From: Pseudocercospora fijiensis CIRAD86
Taxonomy: Eukaryota; Ascomycota; Dothideomycetes; Mycosphaerellales; Mycosphaerellaceae
DNA: 64,000 nucleotides
Assembly (NCBI RefSeq): GCF_000340215.1
Contig: NW_006921535.1
Coordinates: 5,865,414-5,929,413 of the forward strand
Reading direction: 5' to 3'
Part shown: in pieces, positions 54,700 to 64,000 of the stretch
Numbering within the stretch: position 1 is the first letter of the stretch
How the letters are laid out: the number at the start of each line of letters is the position of its first letter
Made by a program: the position numbers and the translations under genes
The notes under the pieces: model-generated
Told to the model about the DNA's origin: nothing
The model's input: only the letters and a program-made list of their open reading frames with translations
Database searches by the model: none

Positions 54700-57600
54700 A
54701 CATAAACGGGAATCTTATATATACCGATATAGTCCTCGAAAATAACGTCGGAACTTCTACTCTTATCGACGAAGGATGCTAGTATTACGCTATAATTAAT
54801 ACGGGCCTAGCTAAAGGCCTCGGACTTAGCTATATTAGCCGTAAGTCCTAAGAAGTAAAAGGAGCGTCTACGGCAATGCAAGACGCGAAAATTGTAGGAG
54901 TCGTCGCCTTTCGGATAGAAATCAACGGATTCTAATAGACGGTATACGCTTACGTCGTACCGGGATTAGCTTTTCCCCTTATCCTAGGGAACCTATAGAA
55001 GGCACATAATAAGGTCCGGACCGCGCCTAAAAAACGACGGTACTACTACGGGAGGGCTCGGTATTAGATTAAAGAAGGGCGCTATTACCGCGAGGTCGAT
55101 ACGAACGGGAACATCGCTACGATTAACGCCGTAAGAAGCCTACTTACCGCGACAATTGCCGAGGACATTAAAAAGGCTCTAAAGACGAAGGAATACCCGA
55201 CGATCGAGGAGCTAAAGAAGAAGCTACCCCTAGAGGTTCGCGATATAGCCGCGCTATTTTATTAAAGAGAAGCCGATAAGTTAGCGCCCTATCGCCCCGG
55301 CATCGACTATATAATAGAACTCCGGGAGAAACTAGACGGATCCTAGCCTTAACTCCCTTAGGGTCCGCTCTATAGTATATCGAAACAAGAACTCTTAGTC
55401 TTACGGAAGTCGCTAGACGAGCTCCTAAAGAAGGGGTTTATAAGACCGGCGAACTCCGAAGCGGCGGCGCCTGTACTGTTCGTTAAGAAGCCCGGGGGAG
55501 GACTGCGGTTCTACTACGACTATAGGGCGCTTAACGCTCTAACGAAGCAAGATAGATACCCCCTCCTACTAATCCCGGACACTATAAGGAACCTAACGGA
55601 GGCCCGGTAGTTAACTAAGGTTAACGTAGTCTCGGCCTTTTACAAGATTAGAATAGCAAAAGGATACGAGTATAAGACGGCCTTTTAGACGAGGCTAGGC
55701 TCGTTCAAATAGCTAGTATGCCCGTTTGGTTTGTCCGGAGCCCCGGCTATATTTTAACGGTATATTAACACTCTCCTATAGGAGTATCTAGACGACTTCG
55801 CGTCGGTATATATAGACGACGTAGTTATCTACTTAAGCGGGTCGAGGGAAGACTATTTCCGTAAGGTAAGAGCGGTACTTAAGAAGCTTTAGGACGGAGG
55901 CCTTTACCTCGATATTAAAAAGAGCGAATTCGCCTAGAAAAAGATTAAGTACCTAGGGTTTATCGTCTACGCCGACGGAGGAGGAGTGTTAGCCGACCCC
56001 GAAAAGATAGAAGCCGTACGAAAATAGGTAGCACCTAAGACCTAAAAGGAAGTTCGTCGTTTCTTAGGATTTACGAACTACTACCGTATATTCGTACCGA
56101 ACTATTCTAAGATCTCCGCGCTATTAACTGCGCTTACCGATAAGGGAACCTCGTTCGCCTAGGGAGAAGAATAGGATAAAGCGTTCGAGACGCTAAAGGA
56201 CAAATTCTGCCGCGCCCCGGTACTTACCTAGTAGGACCCGTCCCTCCCTACCTTCCTTAAGACGGATTATAGCGGGTTCGCGATTAGGGGCGCCCTTATC
56301 TAAGAAAAGGCAGGAGTCCGCCGACTAGTAGGCTTCTTTTCGAAGAAACTAAACAAGGCGGAGATTAATTACGATATCTACGATAAGGAAATGCTCGCAG
56401 TCGTATCTAGTATTAAGTTTTAGGACTCCGAGCTAAAATCATATAGCCCCTTTACGATTTAGACAGACTATAAGAACCTAGAATACTTTATAGTAAAGCG
56501 CTAGCTGTCCGAAAGACAGATCCGATAGTAGGAAGAACTAGCGAAGTACTAGTTTACCCTAGTCTACCGGCCGGGAATCGAAGCTATCCTACCGGATGCC
56601 TTATTAAGGAGAGAACAAGACACGTTAGGCTAAGACGATAAGCTTTCGAGGTTCCGGAGATTCTTAGAACCGGACCTCTCTCTAAACTAGCCGGAAAACG
56701 TCTAGATTTCTAGTGCTACTATCCGTAGCTTCCCGCGTACAACGAAGGCGACCCCGTTATCCCTACTCGCGAACGAAACGGAGCCTACGTAGCCTTCGCC
56801 GGAAAGCGCTAAACTATTCTAGGACCTAGAGATAAACGATATATAGAAGAGCATTATCGAGAAAGATACGGTATACTAGACGGTAGTACGAAAAATCCGT
56901 AAGGGAGGCAGAACATTGTAACCGGAAATTAAAGCAAAAATTTAGATCGGGGATTGTATAATAGACCCTAAGGGGTTCCTTCGCTACTGCGGCAAGCTCT
57001 AGGTTCTAGGAGCCCTAGCGACGACGGAAACCGAATACAAAGACATAGGGGCCGAGGAACTGTAGTAGGATATACTACGTACGAAGATTATCTAGTCGAT
57101 CTACGACTCGCTGCTCTACGGCTACCCCGGCCGGGATTCTACTACTTCTATACTAGGTCGCGACTTTTACTAGCCGCTATAGTCGAAGCAGGTACGGCAA
57201 TTCCTACGGAACTATAACTATTATAGACGTAATAAGGTATAGAGGGAATACAAACACGGCCTCCTAAAACCCCTGCCGGTACCCGACTATTTCTTCTAGG
57301 AAATCTCGATAGACTTTATAACTAACCTACCGGAGTTAGATAGGAACCGGTATCTATAGGTAATTAAAGACCGCCTAAGCAAATAGATCGCCCTTATCGG
57401 TACTCCCTCTATAAAAGCAGAGGAATGCGCGGTTTTGTTCCTAAAATACTAGGTTAGGCATTACGGACTTCCTCGTGCTATTACTAGCGATAGAGGTACG
57501 AATTAGACGAGTACTTTCTAGAGGGAGATATGTCGACTACTCGGCGTAAAGTAGAGGTTAAGCTCCGCCTACTACCTACAAACCGACGGAGGTCCGGAGC

Positions 57601-58420
57601 GCGCAAACTAAGACGTATAAGCTTACCTATAGAACTATATTAACTAGATACAGTCCGATTAGAACTAATAGCTTCCTACGGCAGAACTAGCGTTTAACGG
57701 GAGACACTAAGCGGGGTTAGGAATAAGCTCTTTCTTCGCGACTTACGGTTACGAATCTACCTCCCCCGTTACGTTAGAGGAGGACCTAGCTATCGATAGA
57801 CGGCTAACTACGGCGAAACGGGCGGAGGAGTTCGTAAACAAGATTAAGTAGATCTTAGATCTGTATTAAGTATAGATAGCGGAAGCCGTATAGAAATAAG
57901 AGGACAGCGCGAACAAGACTAGAACTCTAGCGCCGGTATATCGTATCGGAGACAAGGTCTAGCTCGACCTAAGGAATTACTAGACCGGTAGACTAAAGAA
58001 GAGCCTCGACTCGAAGTACGCTAAGTATACGGTAGAAGAGGTATTATCGCCTGTCTTAGTACGACTCTCGGGGATACCTAGTAATATTTACCCGGTATTC
58101 TATACCGACCTTCTAAGACTTGCGAGCCGGGACCCCCTTCTAGGGTAGGTAACCGACGACGAACAGCCGGACCCTATCTTAATCGAGACGTATAAAGAGT
58201 AGTAGGTCGAAGAAATCCTATACGCCCGAAAAAAGAAGTAGGGCCGCGGGCGAGAAGTACTCGTAAAATAGAGCGGGTACTATAAACCTACGTAGGAACC
58301 CCTAGACTATATCGCGGATACCTCCGCGCTAGACGACTTCGAAGCGAAATATAGACAAATCGAGGAGAACGACGGGCCTCTAGGAGATTAGGAGAAGAGA
58401 GGAAAACGGAAGAAATAACG
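54700..58420 (+). pseudogene. Gypsy-1 pol: protease, RT, RNase H, integrase, chromodomain
   Basis: A single colinear plus frame with TAG/TAA stops. Protease-like region 54,750-55,020 (LAFPLILGN). [16 protein letters not shown] near 55,470, [30 protein letters not shown], and the catalytic VYIDDVVIY at 55,805-55,832. RNase H starts near 56,240 (FLKTDYSGFAI, NYDIYDKEMLAVV, TDYKNLEYF). The integrase zinc region lies near 57,090-57,220, its core at 57,290-57,640 (EISIDFITNLPEL, GLPRAITSDRGTN, SAYYLQTDGGPERAN). The tail 58,190-58,370 reads VEEILYARKKKQGRGREVLV and EPLDYIADTSALDDFE, a chromodomain layout that targets integration to heterochromatin in chromoviruses. Confidence 0.9.
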
Positions 58421-59726
58421 CGGCAACCTAGAGTTTTTCCGCGGAATAACGGGTTTATAGATTCTAGGGACTTTTGCTAACTTCTAGAGTTTGGATTTTC
58501 TTACTAACTTATTAGACTTGGAATTACTAGAACACTAGAGAAGGGAAATATAATTTAGAGCTAGGAAGAATTTTATTTAGGTATTTATAAGTAAGTGTCG
58601 GGTCTCCGCCCGAAATTAGAAGGTTACCTTAGGACTATAAAAAAAAAATAATAATAACATATCCGAAGCTACCTAGAAACCCCTAGAAAACCCCCGGAAA
58701 CCTTTACTCCTCTAGCGGACCTAGACGATTGTTGCCGAGACGGAGGGCGGTCGGAACGCTACTAAAAAAGAGAGGTTAGCGAGAGAAAGTCGAAGGGTAG
58801 CGAGGAACTTACGTCTAAGTCTGTTAAGCTACGACATTAGCGACGGTGTTCGTTACCTCCGAGGCGATAGCGCTAAAATAAACGGTTAGCGAGGGTTTTA
58901 TCGCGGGGAACGGAGAATCTTACCTAGATAACAACCCCTACGGCTAGAGAGACTTAAGGGCTTTCTAGGCCTTAAGAACCTTAAGAAGCTCGGAGTACTT
59001 CTCGGCGACATTAGCGCGGGTCGCGCGGGTATAGCTAGCGTAGGCCACGTAGGCTATTTAAGGACTAAATAGTTAGCGAGAGATTTAATATAGGAATCGC
59101 GATAACTTATAGTAGGGCGTAGGCAATTCTCTTACGAGCGCAATTAGCGCAAGCCCTCGAGCTAGCGGGCTTAAGAAAGTTAGCGGACCCTACGACGAAT
59201 CGGACGGGAACCTTATAGATTAGTCGGCGCAGTCTTCGCCGGAGTTACAGCAACTAATATAGTAGATTCGACGAGCTATCTAGGATAAGTTAATTTTGCA
59301 AAGGGAACCGAGGAGGAAGGGGAGGGACTTGCGGTATTAGTAGTAGTAGTAGTAGTAGAGGTATATATAGAAAAAGAAGAAGAAGAAGATAAAGAGGGAA
59401 ATATTAATACTTATAGAAAGCGATACGGAAGTAAAGGTCGCGAAAGCAACGGAAGGCGCGAGTGCAAGTAAGGCGCGTTTTAGGAAGGGGTAAATAGGTA
59501 AAAGAGCGCGGTTTAGTAGTCGCGAAGAAAGTTATAGCCCTTAAAGCCTAGGATACGGCAACCCCGACCGGAAAGCAGCGGAAACCCCGATCGCGAAGGA
59601 GGAAACTACGAGCGCGTTACTCTAGAGAAGCTTAGATAAGTAAAGATCTAATAGTTAAAGTAATAGCGATAGAAACTACGGGGGGCTTTCTGTCCCCGCT
59701 AAGGAAGGGGAGGAGGACGGGGGTAA
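58421..59726 (+). other. Gypsy-1 3' non-coding region with polypurine tract
   Basis: A purine-rich tract (GGAAGGGGAGGAGGACGGGGG, about 59,703-59,723) directly precedes the 3' LTR and fits the plus-strand primer. A GTA/TAG trinucleotide run lies at 59,337-59,358. The ~1.3 kb between the pol end and the LTR is long; frames there are short and no gene is seen. Confidence 0.7.
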
Positions 59727-59913
59727 TATAAAGGGCTACGCCCTAGGTAGAAAGCGCTAGCCTTAGGCATTCGGCCTGCGCGACTCTAACCTACTACTTA
59801 GCGCTTAGCGCACCGCACAAAACTATTCGGATTCACGTAGATAGACTTAGCTCTTTATCAAACCTATTAAGTCTTATATCTAGTATCTGCGTACGCGTTG
59901 CTTACCCGTAACA
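59727..59913 (+). repeat. Gypsy-1 3' LTR (187 bp)
   Basis: Same length as the 5' LTR and nearly identical; differences such as CGCCCTAGG versus CGCTCTAGG and CACCGCAC versus TACCGTAT are C/T. The 3' copy is the less mutated of the two. Confidence 0.92.
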
Positions 59914-59918
59914 AGTAT

Positions 59919-60960
59919 AGTTAAGGAAAGGTAGTAATAGAAAAGTAATAGTACTAGCGCGATCGCTTCTTAGCTACTAGAAGAGCATCGGTTTAATTAA
60001 CGCTTTCCGGTATATAGCTAATCTAGTCTAATTCTCTAATATACGTTATAGTAACATCTAAATATCGAGCACTACTAGGAGGTTAGTAACGCGAAAGGCG
60101 ACTAGATTTCTTCGATTCGCAAGATATATAGTAAAGGAATGTCTAGGTCCGGGAAGCCTATCGGTATAAAGGAACTACTTAGAGAAAGCCGCGTAAGACG
60201 ATACCTATACGATAAGATAAGCCGGTTTCTTAAGGAATCGCTATTACCGCCGAAGGTTATTATAGGCCCTTAGGACTTCTAGTTTTGCTATCGATTTTTT
60301 TTCTTACTAGAATATAGCAAATAAGCCTAGTACGCGGCTTATAGTCGTAGCTTTGCCGAATAGTAGCATCGATTTCTAGCTAGAGCTTACTAATATAGTC
60401 TGTCGCCCGCCTGCTATATAGCGTCGACTTGTCTCTTTATTCTTCTTTACGCGACGGAAGTTACAACTGCTATTGCTTAGGTAGTTACATCTTAATATAT
60501 CTATATCTATACCCTCGGACTTCTCGCTATATAGACCTTTTGCTATTACTATAGTGCTACTTACTCCTATTTATTAATCCTACAATTAGATAGTACGTTT
60601 AATATAGCGCGTCGTTAAAAGTTGCTAACTTATTAAATAAAGTATAGTATAGGCAGGTACTGCCTAAGGTTTACCGAGCGAAGCGAGACCTAAGCGGAAT
60701 AATAGTTAGAAGTTGTCGCTATATCGTTTTAGACGTATAGTATATAAATGTCGCAATGTCGTCGTCGTCGTCGCTATAGTATTGTTTATCGCAATATCGT
60801 CGTCGATATAGCGGGTTACGAGGTAGTAAGGCAGAAGTTATATATAGGGAGGGGGGGCATTTGATTTCTTCTAATTAGAGGCCGAGCTAGATTTATATAA
60901 GCGTATCTTTAGACTAAACCCCCGGCGAACGACCTATATACGATATATTCGATATATAAT
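59919..60960. other. unassigned mutated sequence between Gypsy-1 and Helitron
   Basis: Host sequence into which Gypsy-1 inserted, itself mutated. A plus-strand frame near 60,070-60,240 (SIRKIYSKGMSRSGKPIGI) has no recognised family. Small hairpin-like motifs occur: AGGCAGGTACTGCCT at 60,650-60,664, CGAGCGAAGCGAG at 60,677-60,689, and a GTCGTCGTCGTCGTC run near 60,755. A 3' terminal hairpin of the Helitron may be among them, but no CTRR end could be fixed. Confidence 0.35.
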
Positions 60961-60969
60961 GAATGTATA

Positions 60970-63900
60970 ATAGCATAACTCCTCTAATAATGTACCTTCT
61001 AACTTCTAGCTAACCTAATTTACTATCTTTAGCTTCCTTTATACCTCTTCTTCGTATATCCTCTCGACGTATAACGTTTAAATTACCCTCTCTACGCTAG
61101 AATCTCGGCTAGAAACTAAACAGCCGCTTAAACACTAGACTATAAATTGTCTTTACTCGAGATACTACTACGCATATTAGACTTGCGGTAAAATCTCGCT
61201 CTAATATATCTATTATAGCCTCGTCGATTGTAATGCCTTATAACTTATAGACTGTAATCGCATAAGCGACGGTTAAAGGAAACTAGCGACGACTGCATTA
61301 TATACCGTCTAAAGTGAATTCCCTTATCGATATAAAGATTAGTACTACCCTAGACGAGTCTAGGCTTAGTCCTTAATAAGTATCGAATTATATTAAGATT
61401 GTATACGGAACTTTATCTGTCGGGTTCTGCTTAACAAACTCTCGTACGGTACTAATCGTGCCGTTAATAAGACCCTACTCTATCTAGAGGTTCTTAACTA
61501 GTATAACTCTCGTACCTTAATATAGTACAAGGTAGGAGTATAGCCCTCTAGCCTCGTTAAAAGTCGCTAATAACCCTAGTCTAGTATAAAGTGCGGGTAC
61601 TATAGTAATTAGATTAGCTAGCTAATCTATTCTCTCGGCATTGTACCGACTTACTATAGCCGTCGTAGTAAAAATTCGCAACGCATCTTTACTTATCCTA
61701 CTTCCCGACCTACGAAGATTTGCCTAAGTCCGGGATACTAGAAGTTCCTAGTTATTTACTATAACCCGGTTATACCGTAGCGCCTATAGTGTCGATCGAA
61801 ATGCTACCGCTAATATATTAATGCCTATTTATCGTATTAGTCGTTGCAATTGAAATATCCGAGTAAATATCCGATATAGTTATTAACTATGTAATTCCTC
61901 TATATCGTAGGTTAGTCCCGTATAGTATAATAGTCGTAATCCTACCGGAGTTAGTTAATAGAAGTCGCTATATATTAGAATACTAATGCCCCTAAACGGT
62001 ATATAAGTACTCGGGAATACTTCTTTATAGCGCTAATATACTCGAGCTAGTATACTTAGGCTAATTATCGACTTTTTGTCGATAATAAGATATTTATAAT
62101 CTCGCAATATAATTCGAAGATCTAATCGCTAGCTAGTACTAAGGCTCTCGTACCGGCCCTTCGTAGGTAAGCGGAAGAGACTATAGAGAGTCCTACCCGA
62201 AATAGTATAAGCCGCAATACCGGTTACTACCGAGCGAAGAACCGGGTCTTTAACCCGGAAAGATTTAGCTATAACGTCTAGGTGCGCTAAGATAACTTCA
62301 ATCGTATAAGACTTTCTAGTCCTAGCTTCTCTATCTATATAGATTAAGAAGGGCTCGGGTTTTGTTAGGCTGTCCCGCTTATCGATACTCTACCTAAAAT
62401 GCGATATATAAAAGTTATATAATTCTCGTTAATTATATATTAGTCGATCCGCTACGCCTTAACTAAAAAATTGCATCTCGAGAATGTTCTAAGAGCTCTT
62501 CTTTACTCTTTCCTAGAATGTCGATTTAATGTATTTAAGATTAATCGGTATTTACCTACGGCTGTTATTAAGATATCCCGTACTATCGCTTAGATCCGAA
62601 CTATATACCGAGCTGCGATTAGTCTACATTTTAAAGAGGTCGTCTACTATAGTAGACTTAAACTCCCGCTGTTTATCGGTATAATAACTAGCCCGTAGTC
62701 GATAAATATATCGAGTAGAGTATAGGTTATATGCTTCCGACTAAGACTCGTATATACGTCCGTCGATATACTTTAGCTACTCTAACGTCGTATATAAATA
62801 ATATAGCATTATCTATACCCGACTATAGTCTTCTCGTCTATTCGTATCGTTTATATATACTAGTAAGAATCGCAATATAGGTTCTAATTATATTGAGTTC
62901 GTATAGGTAATGCTAGCGGTATTAATACGGTATCCTAATATCTACTCTATAAATGTTAGATTACCGAACTAGGATATGTCTCTCGTTATATATCGGATAA
63001 AGTAAGACTTCGTAGGTTCTAGAGCCTCGCTAGTATCGTTCGGGAGCCGATAGTCTACGTCGATTACTCTACGTAAGGTTAAGACTAGAGGAAGGTCTAA
63101 TAGTAAGTAGCATACCTCGGCCTCGGCCTATTTACGCCCGGATACAATAGCTAGCAGTGTTTAATATACGAAACTTTCGGTAGATCGGATCCTATTAATT
63201 GCTATAGACCCCTTTCTTCGGAAGGAGTCGATAGTACTCGAAACAAAAATCGCGTTACCTGCCTTATATAAGTATAGGAGTAAAGCCGTCGCTACGATAT
63301 ATAGGACGATATCTATATTCCCTAACTAAGCTAAGAGAAGTAGAGTACTATAGCGATTTAGTATTAGATAGTTACAACGAGGTAGGAATCGCTACTCTCT
63401 ATTTTTCCTACTTTTAGTAATGCTTATATCGACCTAATTCTAGGCGGGAAAACCAAATCGACACGTTTCTCCTATTTAGAGACAATACGGCTAATATTGA
63501 TGTATTTAGAAACGCTCTAGGACCGTCCTTAGATCTGCCTTACTAGTCGATAGTAGCGAATCGGGCGAAGTAATAGTGTTTTCGGTTAATAAATCGTCGT
63601 CTACTCGTAGTATAGTAGCTACAATTTCGTCTCGGAAGGCTTCTAAAACTGCCTCTATAGTCCTAAGATTGTAGTTCGCCTCTCTAGGCCCCTTCCTTGT
63701 CTATAGAATACTATAACTATAAGTAGCGCCCCTCTACTACTACTTAATCCGATAGAACTAGTTACCGATATTGAATTTTAGGCCTACTACGTGCTTATAG
63801 AATAGATCTAGTCGTCTCGAGAAGTAATAGGAAGCGATATAAGGATTTCTTTCTACTAACTTCTTAGCAATGTTTAGCCTCGCCTCTAGTAATGCTTGCT

Positions 63901-64000
63901 CCTATATATAGTAGTCTAGTATATATAACAGGAGCGACTGCTAATACAAGTCGGCTTAACTTAGTATTAAAAATAAGTCGGGTTGGCCTAAGTCCTTAAC
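60970..64000 (-). mobile_element. Helitron RepHel (Pif1-type helicase part), RIP-mutated, runs off window
   Basis: The minus-strand frame shows the Pif1-like helicase of Helitrons. A Walker A region near 62,325-62,300 reads TRKSYTIEVILAHLD, where Gly of the GK step reads Arg after a TpG change. Walker B at about 62,100-62,060 reads IIDKKSIISLSIL. It is followed by RYKEVFPSTYIPF and GISILIYSDFYQLTPVG near 61,990-61,940. Upstream (62,500-64,000) the frame should hold the Helitron-like N-terminal and Rep domains, but I could not confirm the His-His and Tyr motifs. The 5' end lies beyond the window. Stops are TAG/TAA. Confidence 0.8.

Larger units (their letters stand above)
53202..59913 (+). mobile_element. 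Gypsy-1: full-length Ty3/Gypsy chromovirus with LTRs and target duplication
   Basis: A 6,712-bp element with 187-bp LTRs at both ends and AGTAT repeated at 53,197-53,201 and 59,914-59,918. Order on plus: 5' LTR, gag, protease, RT, RNase H, integrase, chromodomain-like tail, ~1.3 kb 3' region, polypurine tract, 3' LTR. That order is the Ty3/Gypsy arrangement. All frames contain TAG/TAA at Gln/Trp codons, so it is inactive. It is the least rearranged element in the window. Confidence 0.95.

Noticed and set aside
14963..64000. Starship-type giant element (tyrosine recombinase captain plus cargo)
   Set aside because: No recognisable DUF3435/tyrosine-recombinase motif was seen, and the block is explained by nested retroelements and a Helitron. 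The X frame is unknown but shows no recombinase signature I can read.

Overview
This window looks like nuclear DNA of a filamentous ascomycete, most likely a dothideomycete (class inferred, not proven). The genes have GT-AG introns of 47-62 bp with CTGAC/CTAAC branch sites, the gene set is typical (HMG-CoA reductase, a Spa2/SpaA polarity scaffold, an Fcy-type permease), and the right-hand three quarters carry the mark of repeat-induced point mutation (RIP).

The window has two unlike halves. Positions 1-14,962 are ordinary gene space with five protein genes. They are the N-terminal 608 codons of HMG-CoA reductase (-, running off the left edge), a DUF3605/N-acetylglucosamine-induced protein (-, one intron), a Spa2-type polarisome scaffold (+, intronless, 870 aa), an NCS1 purine-cytosine permease (+, one intron, 530 aa), and a type II membrane M28 metallopeptidase of the glutamate carboxypeptidase II type (-, two introns, 786 aa). 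They are not a pathway cluster, only neighbouring housekeeping and nutrient genes.

From about 14,963 to 64,000 I find no intact gene. This ~49 kb block is a nest of RIP-mutated repeats. CpA and TpG are almost absent, TpA is abundant, and reading frames survive apart from TAG/TAA codons where Trp or Gln stood. In order: a fragment of an unknown element (X) split by a Tad-like LINE with a 15-bp target duplication; a deleted Ty3/Gypsy copy with an assembly gap; a minisatellite; two degraded unidentified or host-like genes (LPELRN-type and coiled-coil); a 2,463-bp tandem duplication; a ~12.3 kb LTR element on the minus strand carrying gag, pol and a third 912-codon frame (X); degraded host-like ORFs (multi-span membrane protein, a C48/Ulp1-type peptidase); a 33-codon tandem repeat; a complete 6.7 kb Gypsy chromovirus with 187-bp LTRs and a 5-bp target duplication; and a Helitron helicase running off the right edge.

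The most unusual items are the X frame (three copies, no family recognised), a dyad-symmetric CCCCGGGG-centred motif found seven times at ORF boundaries of the X-bearing element, and a LINE whose mutations look one-stranded, unlike all its neighbours. All calls come from reading the sequence by eye. Coordinates inside the mutated block are approximate unless a repeat or codon boundary is stated.
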